64,000 bases of DNA, taken from NCBI RefSeq assembly GCF_007748035.1, contig NZ_CP036278.1:1116001-1180000 (forward strand), written 5' to 3'. Shown piece by piece: positions 27,454 through 36,258 of this stretch (position 1 is its first letter; each line of letters opens with the position of its first letter). The notes beneath the pieces are model-generated. The model saw nothing but the letters and a program-made list of their open reading frames with translations, made no database searches and was not told the DNA's origin. The translations under genes and the position numbers were made by a program. Source of the DNA: Aeoliella mucimassa. GTDB lineage: Bacteria > Planctomycetota > Planctomycetia > Pirellulales > Lacipirellulaceae.

Positions 27454-28554
27454 ATGGCTTCTCTCGATATCCAAACAGCCGACGCTTGTCGATTCGATCA
27501 AGTCTCGTTGGGCGAGGTGATGCTTCGCCTCGACCCAGGCGAGGGACGCATCCGCACCACCCGGCAGTTCACTGCCTGGGAAGGGGGCGGCGAGTACAAC
27601 GTCGCCCGTGGGCTGCGTCGCTGCTTTGGCATGCGAACCGCCATTGTCACCGCTCTGGCTGATAATGAAGTGGGGCGACTGGTCGAGGACCTTATGCTTC
27701 AGGGAGGAGTTGATCTCTCATTCCTCAAGTGGGTGCCGTACGATGGCATCGGCCGCACGGTGCGGAACGGGCTGAACTTCACTGAACGCGGGTTCGGCGT
27801 CCGAGGTGCGGTGGGGTGCAGCGATCGGGGGCTCACGGCCGCTTCGCAGCTCACCACCGGCGACATCGACTGGGATCATCTGTTCGGCGAACTCGGCGTA
27901 CGCTGGTTCCACACCGGAGGGATTTACGCCGCGCTGTCCGATACCACCCCTGCAGTGGTCGAGGAAGCCCTTACTAAGGCCAAGCAGTATGGGGTGATCA
28001 CCTCGTACGATCTGAATTACCGCCCTTCACTTTGGAAGGCAATCGGCGGGCAAAAGCGGGCGCAAGAGGTGAATCGTCGCATCGCCAAGCTGGTGGACGT
28101 GATGATTGGCAACGAAGAAGACTTTACCGCCTGCTTGGGGCTTGAGGTCGAGGGGGTCGACGACCATCTCAGCGAGCTGCCGCTGGAGGGGTACAAGCGA
28201 ATGATCGAGCGGGCGGTGGAAGAATACCCCAACTTTCGGGCGACCGCTACCACGCTCCGCACGGTGCACTCCGCCAGTGTGAACGACTGGGGAGCTCTTG
28301 CCTGGCACGATGGCAAGTTCTACGAAGCAACCCACCGCCCGAAGCTCGAGATCCTTGACCGCGTCGGCGGCGGCGATAGTTTTGCCTCGGGGTTCATCTA
28401 CGGCATGATCACCACCGGCGACCCTCAACAGGCCGTGGACTACGGCGCCGCACACGGTGCCCTGGCCATGACCACTCCAGGCGATACCACAATGGCAACA
28501 CTGAAAGAAGTGGAAAAGCTGGCCGGCGGAGGCTCGGCTCGCGTTGATCGGTAG
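27454..28554 (+). CDS. kdgK: 2-keto-3-deoxygluconate kinase, PfkB family
   Basis: 366 residues, ATG preceded by AGAGGATT. PfkB signatures: N-terminal GGGEYNVARGL, central SYDLNYRPSLW (the DxNxR motif of KDG kinases) and the C-terminal DRVGGGDSFASGF with the catalytic Asp. It phosphorylates KDG to KDPG, which the preceding aldolase cleaves. It is slightly longer than typical KdgK (about 310-340). Last gene of the uronate operon; no strong terminator is visible before the toxin-antitoxin pair. Confidence 0.9.
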   Translation: MASLDIQTADACRFDQVSLGEVMLRLDPGEGRIRTTRQFTAWEGGGEYNVARGLRRCFGMRTAIVTALADNEVGRLVEDLMLQGGVDLSFLKWVPYDGIGRTVRNGLNFTERGFGVRGAVGCSDRGLTAASQLTTGDIDWDHLFGELGVRWFHTGGIYAALSDTTPAVVEEALTKAKQYGVITSYDLNYRPSLWKAIGGQKRAQEVNRRIAKLVDVMIGNEEDFTACLGLEVEGVDDHLSELPLEGYKRMIERAVEEYPNFRATATTLRTVHSASVNDWGALAWHDGKFYEATHRPKLEILDRVGGGDSFASGFIYGMITTGDPQQAVDYGAAHGALAMTTPGDTTMATLKEVEKLAGGGSARVDR

Positions 28555-28622
28555 AAGAATTGCTGAATTTTCTCCACTTAAGATTGCTCGGCACGTAGAA
28601 TTGTAATTAGGAGGAACCCTTC

Positions 28623-28823
28623 ATGACACAAATTGAATCGATTCAGGCTGCTATCGAATCTCTTTCGAGCGAAGAGTTTGCCGCGCTACGAATATGGTTT
28701 GAGCAGCGTGACTGGCAAGCTTGGGATCAGCAAATTGAGAGTGACAGCGCTAGCGGCAAGCTCGACTTCTTGAAAGAAGAGGCAAGACGTGCCGAGCAAG
28801 CTGGTGATCTCCGAGAATTGTAA
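28623..28823 (+). CDS. Putative type II antitoxin
   Basis: 66 residues, acidic and helical (SIQAAIESLSSEEFAALRIWFEQRDWQAWDQQIE), starting at an ATG with a strong AGGAGG. The pattern is that of short addiction-module antitoxins found before RelE/ParE-like toxins. Its TAA shares bases with the ATG of the next gene (TAATG), the usual coupling of such pairs. It has no evident DNA-binding domain, so autoregulation may need the complex or may be absent. Confidence 0.78.
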   Translation: MTQIESIQAAIESLSSEEFAALRIWFEQRDWQAWDQQIESDSASGKLDFLKEEARRAEQAGDLREL

Positions 28824-29077
28824 TGCATCGAACGACCCCAGAATTCTGGAGACGATTCGAGCGTCTGCCTATTCGTGTTCAACAACTTGCAAGAAGCAAT
28901 TTTGCGTTATTGCAGAGTGACGCGAGTCATCCTTCGTTGAGATTCAAGAAAGTGGGCGACTTTTGGTCTGCTCGCGTAGGGCAACATTACCGAGCTTTGG
29001 CTGTAGAAGGCCAGGAAGGGTTTGTTTGGGTTTGGATCGGTAGTCACGCCGACTACGATAAGATTCTCGGGCGGTGA
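28823..29077 (+). CDS. Putative RelE/ParE-superfamily toxin
   Basis: 84 residues, basic, with the small RelE-type fold pattern: FERLPIRVQQLARSNF, LRFKKVGDFWSARVGQHYRALAV and the final WIGSHADYDKIL. The C-terminal Arg/His/Tyr set is consistent with a ribosome-dependent mRNA interferase. Coupled to the antitoxin by a TAATG overlap. The two genes use more A+T and differ in style from neighbours, as mobile addiction modules often do. Confidence 0.8.
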   Translation: MHRTTPEFWRRFERLPIRVQQLARSNFALLQSDASHPSLRFKKVGDFWSARVGQHYRALAVEGQEGFVWVWIGSHADYDKILGR

Positions 29078-29092
29078 GATTCTCGAAGTAAC

Positions 29093-29437
29093 TTATAAGG
29101 CCGAATCTCCCTCTGGCCAGCGGTGGTGCAAGTAGCCAACTTGTTCTTGGTTGGCGCAGTAGATTTCGAAGCGGTGCCTGATGTCGGCATCGGCAAGAGC
29201 ATCGGAGACGAGCATTCCATCGGCCAACATTCTCTTCAAGCTTTCAGCATCTGCGTCGATGCTTGGATCTCCCAGGTCTCTCCCATATTCTTGAAAGACA
29301 AAATGCTCGCAAGCCAGGATGCGAATCGAATACTGCCCAACATAGATTCGCAGGTCAGCATCCCGCAGTATTTCCGCCATATCCTGTTTGCTGGGCCAGC
29401 CGTCGACCTCCCCGAATAGGATGAAATAGTCTTGCAT
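29093..29437 (-). CDS. Hypothetical protein
   Basis: 114 residues from the ATG at 29437 (MQDYFILFGEVDGWPSKQ). Acidic soluble protein with no signal or membrane segment and no family I recognise. The upstream open frame to 29713 crosses the divergent DinB gene and lacks plausible composition, so I use the internal start. It lies between the toxin gene (convergent, 15 bases apart) and dinB (divergent), possibly as accessory cargo with the addiction module. Confidence 0.55.
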   Translation of the reverse strand: MQDYFILFGEVDGWPSKQDMAEILRDADLRIYVGQYSIRILACEHFVFQEYGRDLGDPSIDADAESLKRMLADGMLVSDALADADIRHRFEIYCANQEQVGYLHHRWPEGDSAL

Positions 29438-29577
29438 CTTCGCTGACAACGAATGAGTTAAGTCAGAATTGCTGGAGATAGAATGCTGATAATATACCAA
29501 CCCGTATCTTGACGTTTTACTATACGTGTGTATCTTAGTTGCTGGTGGGGTTACTGCAAATATCAAAGGAGCGTCCG

Positions 29578-30081
29578 ATGTCTTACGCCGAGATGATTCT
29601 TCCGGAATTCGATCAGGAAATGGCGAGCACTCGAAAGGTGCTGGAGTTGGTGCCCGACGATAAAATCGACTGGAAAGCGACGGAGTCGTCGCACTCAATT
29701 GGTTGGAACGCAAGCCATATCGTCAATCTCCTAACTTGGACGGTTGCCACCTTCGATGCGGATTCGTTCGATGTCCACCCCGTGGGGGGCGAGATGTACG
29801 TGACGCCCCAGCTGAAATCGAATAAAGAGATTCTAGAGTCGTTCGACGAGAATCTCGCCGCTGCCCGTGCCGCCATCGAACGCACGAGCGACGAACAGGT
29901 AATGCAGCCTTGGTCGCTCCTAAAGCAAGGGGAAGTCGTGTTTACGATCCCTCGCGCAGCTGTTATTCGCTCTTTCGTGCTGAACCACACCATTCACCAT
30001 CGAGCGATTTTACTCACCTACCTGCGCCTGAACGGCATTAAAATCCCCGGCATGTACGGCCCTGGCGACGAAGGCGTTTAA
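29578..30081 (+). CDS. DinB-family four-helix-bundle protein
   Basis: 167 residues starting at an ATG with AAAGGAG upstream. Three metal-binding His fit the DinB/YfiT pattern: NASHIVNLL near residue 42 and NHTIHHRAILLTYLR near 142-150. Members are metal-dependent thiol transferases or damage-induced proteins of mostly unknown substrate. Monocistronic, convergent with oadA (28 bases apart). Confidence 0.85.
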   Translation: MSYAEMILPEFDQEMASTRKVLELVPDDKIDWKATESSHSIGWNASHIVNLLTWTVATFDADSFDVHPVGGEMYVTPQLKSNKEILESFDENLAAARAAIERTSDEQVMQPWSLLKQGEVVFTIPRAAVIRSFVLNHTIHHRAILLTYLRLNGIKIPGMYGPGDEGV

Positions 30082-30109
30082 GCCTCGCGAGACCTAGTTA
30101 CCGCTGCAG

Positions 30110-31939
30110 CTAACCGATCAGCGCCAGGTCTTGTCCGTTGGCGATCTGCTGGCCGGGTTGAACCATGATTTCTTTCACCACTCCGTCGCAGGGAGCCGCG
30201 ACGGGGACTTCCATCTTCATGGCTTCCAGTACAAACATGGCTTGGCCCGATGCCACTCGGTCGCCTCGGCTGACATTCGAGCGAAGCAATACTCCTGGCA
30301 TCTTGGCGTGCACCACCGTCGTTGCAGTGGTGCTCGCGGCGGGGGCGCTACCGCCATCGCTCGCGCTGCTACCGGAGCGTTCGGCGAGCGACACTTGATA
30401 CACATTGCCGTCGACTACCACGTTGTTGCCGTTGAACGCGAGGAAGTAATCCTTGCCATCTACGGTGACCGTGTATTCCGCTGATTTATTTGGATCGGCT
30501 GCGGGGGCCTCGGCCGCTGCGGCTTCAGCTTGCTTGTCGACCTTGCGAACACCCAGTTCGGAGTTTCCTTCTAGGAAAGCTAGGCCTTTGTCTTTACAGG
30601 TTGCGACGATAAACAGATTCTCGTCGGTCTCAGGCAAGTTGCGTTCCTGTAGCTTCTTGCGCGCAGCCTCCAGGCCCTTGGTTGGATCGGCGTCGTTGCG
30701 TTCTAGCGGGGGATCGGTGGTTGGTTCGAGTTCCAACTGCTCGGAAGCCAGCTTCATGATCTCTGGATCCGGCGGCACCGGAGTCTTGCCGAAGTAGCCG
30801 AGCACCATCTGACCGTAAGGCTCGGCGATTTTTAGCCAAGGGCCGAACATCACGTTGTTAAACGCCTGCTGGAAGTAGAACTGCGAGACCGGCGTGACCG
30901 AAGTGCCATAACCGCCCCGTTCGACCACGTCGCGCATCGCGCGAATCATGTCGGGGTACTTTTCCATGATGCCGTTGTCGCGAAGCATCTGGGTGTTGGC
31001 CGTCAGCGCCCCGCCGGGCATTGGGCTCCAGGGAATGAGCGGCTCGACCGCTACCGCTTCGGGCGGCAGGAAGTAGTCGCTCATGCATTCCTTGAAGACT
31101 TCTTCGGCTTCGCGGACCTTATCGATGTCGATATCCAGCTCGTATTCGCTACCTCGGAGGGCGTGCCACATCACGAGGATGTCGGGCTGGCAGGTACCGC
31201 CCGAGCAGGGAGCCATCGACAGGTCGATTGCGTCGGCCCCCGCATCCAACGCGGCCTTGTTGGCCAAGACACTCACGCCGGCAGTCTCGTGGGTGTGGAA
31301 GTGGATGTAGGCGTCCTTCGGCAACATCTTCCGCGCCCGCTTGATCGTCTCGTACACCTTCGACGGTACCGCGGTGCCCGAAGCGTCTTTGAAGCAGACC
31401 GCATCGTAAGGGATGTCGGCATCGAGAATCTGCTGCAGCGTGTCGGCGTAGAAGTCGGCATCGTGTGCGCCCTCGCAGCCGGGTGGCAGTTCCATCATGG
31501 TGACCACCACCTGATGCAACAGGCCAGCATCGACGATGCATTGACCGCTGTAGATCAGGTTGTTGACGTCGTTCAGGGCGTCGAAGTTGCGGACGGTCGT
31601 GATGCCGTGTTTCTTGAACAACTCGGCATGCATCTTGATCACGTCGCTCGACTGCGATTCGAGGCCAACCACGTTCACCCCGCGGGCGAGGGTCTGCAAG
31701 TTGGCATCGGGACCCGCGGTTTCGCGGAAGGCGTCCATCATGGCGAACGCGTCTTCCTGACAGTAAAAGTAGAGCGACTGGAACCGGGCTCCGCCGCCTG
31801 CTTCGAAGTAGTCGATGCCGGCATCGCGGGCGGCCTCGAGGGCGGGCAGGAAGTCCTTGGTCAACACCCGCGCTCCGTAGACGGATTGGAATCCATCGCG
31901 GAAGGCGGTGCACATGAAGTCAACTTTTTTCTTCGACAC
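30110..31939 (-). CDS. oadA: Oxaloacetate decarboxylase alpha subunit (biotin carboxyltransferase)
   Basis: 609 residues. The N-terminal TIM-barrel carboxyltransferase begins CTAFRDGFQSVYGAR and contains CFKDASGTAVPSKVYE and HFHTHETAGVSVLA (metal-site His pair). A conserved PYC-OADA region follows, then a linker (AAAAEAPAAD, SGSSASDGGSAPAAS) and a biotinyl domain with EAMKMEVPV, Lys575 being 35 residues from the C-terminus as usual. It removes CO2 from oxaloacetate (or a related acid) and passes it via biotin to OadB. Last gene of the oadGBA order on the minus strand; biotin ligase lies just upstream. Pyruvate carboxylase subunit B is an alternative name, but the OadB/OadG neighbours decide. 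Confidence 0.93.
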   Translation of the reverse strand: MSKKKVDFMCTAFRDGFQSVYGARVLTKDFLPALEAARDAGIDYFEAGGGARFQSLYFYCQEDAFAMMDAFRETAGPDANLQTLARGVNVVGLESQSSDVIKMHAELFKKHGITTVRNFDALNDVNNLIYSGQCIVDAGLLHQVVVTMMELPPGCEGAHDADFYADTLQQILDADIPYDAVCFKDASGTAVPSKVYETIKRARKMLPKDAYIHFHTHETAGVSVLANKAALDAGADAIDLSMAPCSGGTCQPDILVMWHALRGSEYELDIDIDKVREAEEVFKECMSDYFLPPEAVAVEPLIPWSPMPGGALTANTQMLRDNGIMEKYPDMIRAMRDVVERGGYGTSVTPVSQFYFQQAFNNVMFGPWLKIAEPYGQMVLGYFGKTPVPPDPEIMKLASEQLELEPTTDPPLERNDADPTKGLEAARKKLQERNLPETDENLFIVATCKDKGLAFLEGNSELGVRKVDKQAEAAAAEAPAADPNKSAEYTVTVDGKDYFLAFNGNNVVVDGNVYQVSLAERSGSSASDGGSAPAASTTATTVVHAKMPGVLLRSNVSRGDRVASGQAMFVLEAMKMEVPVAAPCDGVVKEIMVQPGQQIANGQDLALIG

Positions 31940-31962
31940 GATCTATCTCTTGGTTGTTGTTT

Positions 31963-32043
31963 AAACCACGGAGATCACAGAGGACACGAGGAGCGTTGCG
32001 GGCGAAAGCTCGCAGGCTTTATCTTGGTGCTCTGTGGTTCAAA
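31963..32043. repeat. Imperfect inverted repeat with 'ACCACRGAG' ends
   Basis: Between oadB and oadA, TTAAACCACGGAGATCAC at the left is matched by the complement of CTTGGTGCTCTGTGGTTCAAA at the right, with a GC-rich inner part. The left arm continues as CACAGAGGACACGAGGAG. A similar CCTCCGTG-type stretch occurs at 52127-52150. These are typical intergenic 'accacggagg' repeats; role unknown, possibly RNA structure between the two oad genes. Confidence 0.55.
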
Positions 32044-32065
32044 TCTCTTGAGCTGTTACACGAAT

Positions 32066-33193
<1,128 letters not shown>

Positions 33194-33242
33194 CGAGAAG
33201 TTCTTGCGAAGAGTGGCGAATCGTGTGTGGGGAGTTGGTGTC

Positions 33243-33569
33243 TTACTTTACTTGGTTTGACGCACTGTGTTTTTGCATCTCGGTGTGCAATACCATGCCG
33301 ATGGCGGCCACGATGCGTTCGTGGTCGGTGGCCGACTGTTCCTCTCGCGCCGGAGGAGCGGGGTGCGAGTGCATTTTGGGAAGGATCGGATCGAGCCAGT
33401 CCAGCACACGCGGAACGAACGCAATGAATAGCGAGATCACTACCAGGGCGGCAAACACGATGGCCATGCCGGTAAGCGAAATGGCGATGCCGTTGCCTTC
33501 AACCACGGCTTGCCACCCACCGGCGGTAGCTTCGGCTTCGGCGGCTGCTAGTAACGAGAAGGAAATCAC
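33243..33569 (-). CDS. oadG: Oxaloacetate decarboxylase gamma subunit
   Basis: 108 residues with one membrane helix (GIAISLTGMAIVFAALVVISLFIAF), a short linker (RVLDWLDPILPK) and a charged C-terminal tail (EERIV-type helix, AAIGMVLHTEMQKH). This matches OadG, which anchors the alpha subunit to OadB. First gene of the oad operon, with a duplicated direct-repeat site about 60 bases upstream. Confidence 0.85.
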   Translation of the reverse strand: MISFSLLAAAEAEATAGGWQAVVEGNGIAISLTGMAIVFAALVVISLFIAFVPRVLDWLDPILPKMHSHPAPPAREEQSATDHERIVAAIGMVLHTEMQKHSASNQVK

Positions 33570-33627
33570 GGAGTTTGCCTTGTCTATTTGCGAGTGGAAC
33601 TGCAGTACTTACGTAATTGGCAAGCTA

Positions 33628-33669
33628 CAGACCATACCATAGTTATGAGCAGACCATAACATAGTTATG
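33628..33669 (-). promoter_or_regulatory. Tandem 20-bp direct repeats before oadG, candidate operator
   Basis: Two copies of CAGACCATAMCATAGTTATG (33628-33647 and 33650-33669) differ at one base and repeat every 22 bases, about two helical turns. Each contains the imperfect dyad CATAAC..TATG. They lie 59-100 bases upstream of oadG and just after birA. Spacing and position suggest a cooperative regulator site for the oad operon; the regulator is unknown. Confidence 0.65.
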
Positions 33670-33705
33670 GCAATATACATTTTGAATCGGGGGGAAGCAG
33701 GTGAT

Positions 33706-34488
33706 TTACGCAAAATTGGCCACCACACCCCCGTAGCAATGCTCGGTTCCAGCGGGTGTTTGAACCACGAGTGCCCCGTCGTCGGCAATCGAATCGCAAG
33801 TGCCGGTAATATCGCCTCGAGGAGTGGTGATCTGGATCTGCCGCCCGGTGAGCAGCGAGTGGGCTCGCCATTCGTCGGGAAGCTGTGGGTCACGAGCCAG
33901 AAAACGCTGTAAATATTGGTCTATTTGTTGTAGACAGGCCACCAGCACTGCGGTGCGGTCAAACGCCATTTCGGGGTCGCTCTGCACGTCGATCATGCTG
34001 GTGGCCGTGCGACGCAGTTCCTCCGGTGCGTCGCGAGTGGTGTTGTTCACGTTCAGACCAACTCCCACGACCAGGCGTTTGGTAGTGCCGGCCAGTTCGA
34101 TGAGAATGCCAGAAACTTTGGCTTCGTTCAGGAAAACATCGTTCGGCCACTTCAGTGTGACGTCGCCCGCGATGAACTGCTCGACCGCCGAAATGATCGC
34201 GAGCCCCATCGTCAACGAGACCTGAGGCAGCACGCTCAGCGAGCATTCCAGCGGCGGCGTTAGCACCGACCAGGTGAGTGACCCCTCGCCCGACCACCAC
34301 CGATTCGAGCCACGTCCACGCCCGGCCGATTGTTGATCGGTCACAAACAGCTCGGCCAATGGGTTGGTTGATTTCGCCGCATGGGCCAGGGCGGCGTTGT
34401 TGGTCGAGTCGATTTGGTCGAAGAAGTGAACCCGGTCGATCCAGGTGTCTTGGGTGATACGAGCGAGTTCGAGGGGAGCGGAATGCAT
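33706..34488 (-). CDS. birA: Biotin--protein ligase (no DNA-binding domain)
   Basis: 260 residues from the ATG at 34488. A GTG two codons earlier is possible. Catalytic-domain motifs: DQIDSTNNAAL, the biotin/ATP loop GRGRGSNRWWS, LKWPNDVFLNEAKVSGILIE and VVGVGLNVN. It starts directly with the catalytic domain, so unlike E. coli BirA it lacks the N-terminal helix-turn-helix and should not repress. It attaches biotin to carrier lysines such as that of OadA, encoded 1.8 kb downstream. It follows rhaB by 32 bases and is probably co-transcribed with the rhamnose genes or provides a link to oad. Confidence 0.93.
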   Translation of the reverse strand: MHSAPLELARITQDTWIDRVHFFDQIDSTNNAALAHAAKSTNPLAELFVTDQQSAGRGRGSNRWWSGEGSLTWSVLTPPLECSLSVLPQVSLTMGLAIISAVEQFIAGDVTLKWPNDVFLNEAKVSGILIELAGTTKRLVVGVGLNVNNTTRDAPEELRRTATSMIDVQSDPEMAFDRTAVLVACLQQIDQYLQRFLARDPQLPDEWRAHSLLTGRQIQITTPRGDITGTCDSIADDGALVVQTPAGTEHCYGGVVANFA

Positions 34489-34520
34489 ATGCACCAGGAT
34501 TGTGAATATACTCGGAAGAT

Positions 34521-35996
34521 TTACCGACGAGCCCGCAGGTCGCTGAATCGTTCGATGGCGGACTGCAGTTCCGGCGAGGGCTGCGGATGATAGTACTCTA
34601 CCGGAAGCGAATTGCGAACCACCTGCCGAAGCTCTACCAGATCGCGGATGTCGCCGAGCGCGATGGCCTGGATCAGCACATTGCCGATGGCCGTGGCTTC
34701 CACCGGCCCGGCAACGACCGTGCGGCCAGTCGCGTTGGCGGCAAACTGATTGAGCAGCGTGCTTTGACTTCCCCCGCCGACGATGTGCAGTTGGCGAATC
34801 GTGCGGCCAGTCAGTTCTTCGAGGATGCCGAGCGACTTACCGTAGAGCAGCGACAGGCTTTCGAGAATGCAGCGAGTGAACTGGCCCGGCGTTTCGGGAA
34901 CCGGCTGCGAGGTGCTGTGGCAATAATCGACGATGGCCGCAGGCATGTCTGGTGGTTGCAGGAACCGGTTGTCATTGGGATTCACCAGCGACCGAAATGG
35001 CTCGCTCGCTTCGGCCATCTGGTTGAGTTCCGCGTAGTCGTGGCACACTCCATCGCGTTCCCACGATCGGCGGCACTCCTGCAACAACCACAGTCCAATG
35101 ATGTTTTTCAGAAAGCGGGTGGTTCCGCCAAAGCCGGCTTCGTTGGTGAAGTTCTCGGTGCGAGCTTTCTCGGAGATGAGTGGCTCGGGCAGTTCGACAC
35201 CAATCAGCGACCAGGTGCCCGAACTCAAATAGGCCCACTCTTCGCCTTCGCCCGGTACCGCCGCAACTGCTGCACCGGTGTCGTGCGAGCAGGTGGCGAT
35301 CACCTGCGCGGCAGCCAGCTTGGTCTCCGCTTGCACTTCTTCGGTCAGTGAACCCAGTACGGTGCCCGACGCCACGATCTCGGGAAACGCATCGCGGGGC
35401 AGCCCACACGCTTCGATAAGTTTGTCCGACCAGTTGCCAGCAACGGGGTTATACAACTGCGTGGTGCTGGCCAAGCTGACTTCGCACTTGGCAACACCGC
35501 TGAACAGGTAGTTCAGGTAGTCGGCAATCGTAAGAAATCGATCGGCCAGCTTGATTAGCTCAGGGCATTGCTCCACGTCGGCCAGCATCTGGTACATGGT
35601 ATTGAGCTGCATGAACTGGATGCCGGTCTCGCCGAAGATCGTCTCGCGGCCAATGTTCTCAAGTGCGTTTTGATAGGGAGCCGTGGTTCGCGGGTCGCGA
35701 TAGTGATGCGGAACGCCTAGCATCGGCTGCCCGGCACCCATCCATACGTAATCGACTCCCCACGAGTCGACACTCAAGCCGGCGGCGGAGATACCGCGCT
35801 GGGCGAGGATGCGCAACCCCTCTTTCAGGTGTTCGAAGATGCCGAGCACGTTCCAGCGCATCGAGTTGGCAACCCGAATCGCATGGTTGGGAAAGCGATG
35901 GACTTCCTCGAGCGTGAGTTTTCCATCGGCCAGCCTGCCGAGCATCACCCGCCCACTTTCGGCACCTAGATCGCAAGCTATGTAATGTTTAGTCAT
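34521..35996 (-). CDS. rhaB: Rhamnulokinase
   Basis: 491 residues from the ATG at 35996 (MTKHYIACDLGAESGR). An FGGY-family sugar kinase: N-terminal phosphate loop DLGAESGRVMLG, VDSWGVDYVW, CSHDTGAAVAAVP, SSGTWSLIGVE and the C-terminal IVGGGSQSTLLNQFAA. The GAESGR and DSWGVDY variants are those of RhaB, which makes L-rhamnulose 1-phosphate. It sits in a minus-strand unit with rhaA, a permease and a small membrane protein. Confidence 0.93.
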   Translation of the reverse strand: MTKHYIACDLGAESGRVMLGRLADGKLTLEEVHRFPNHAIRVANSMRWNVLGIFEHLKEGLRILAQRGISAAGLSVDSWGVDYVWMGAGQPMLGVPHHYRDPRTTAPYQNALENIGRETIFGETGIQFMQLNTMYQMLADVEQCPELIKLADRFLTIADYLNYLFSGVAKCEVSLASTTQLYNPVAGNWSDKLIEACGLPRDAFPEIVASGTVLGSLTEEVQAETKLAAAQVIATCSHDTGAAVAAVPGEGEEWAYLSSGTWSLIGVELPEPLISEKARTENFTNEAGFGGTTRFLKNIIGLWLLQECRRSWERDGVCHDYAELNQMAEASEPFRSLVNPNDNRFLQPPDMPAAIVDYCHSTSQPVPETPGQFTRCILESLSLLYGKSLGILEELTGRTIRQLHIVGGGSQSTLLNQFAANATGRTVVAGPVEATAIGNVLIQAIALGDIRDLVELRQVVRNSLPVEYYHPQPSPELQSAIERFSDLRARR

Positions 35997-36046
35997 GATC
36001 GAAAAGCCGTGAGGGCGCAGCAAGCGGCCCTCGGTCGAGGATAAGT

Positions 36047-36244
36047 TTAGATTTTCACCTGATCGGCGTCGACTTTTATATTGCGGCCCATCCAAAGCGG
36101 AGTGGCAACAAACCAAGCTACTGTGCCGATGAGTGCTGTTAACTGCACTGCATTAAGAGGCATGACGCCCCCCATGTAAAGCAGTGCCGGAAGAATCGTG
36201 GCAATTAATGCCAGATACGAGATGGGTTTCAGCAAAGTTTGCAT
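36047..36244 (-). CDS. Small two-helix membrane protein
   Basis: 65 residues with two hydrophobic stretches (PISYLALIATILPALLYMGG and NAVQLTALIGTVAWFVATPLW) joined by a short loop, and a polar tail (GRNIKVDADQVKI). It is only 14 bases downstream of the permease gene and 50 bases before rhaB. No named family is recognised. By position it may be an accessory subunit or stabiliser of the permease, as seen for small partners of other secondary transporters; this is inference. Confidence 0.72.
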   Translation of the reverse strand: MQTLLKPISYLALIATILPALLYMGGVMPLNAVQLTALIGTVAWFVATPLWMGRNIKVDADQVKI

Positions 36245-36258
36245 CGCGAATCCCCCTG

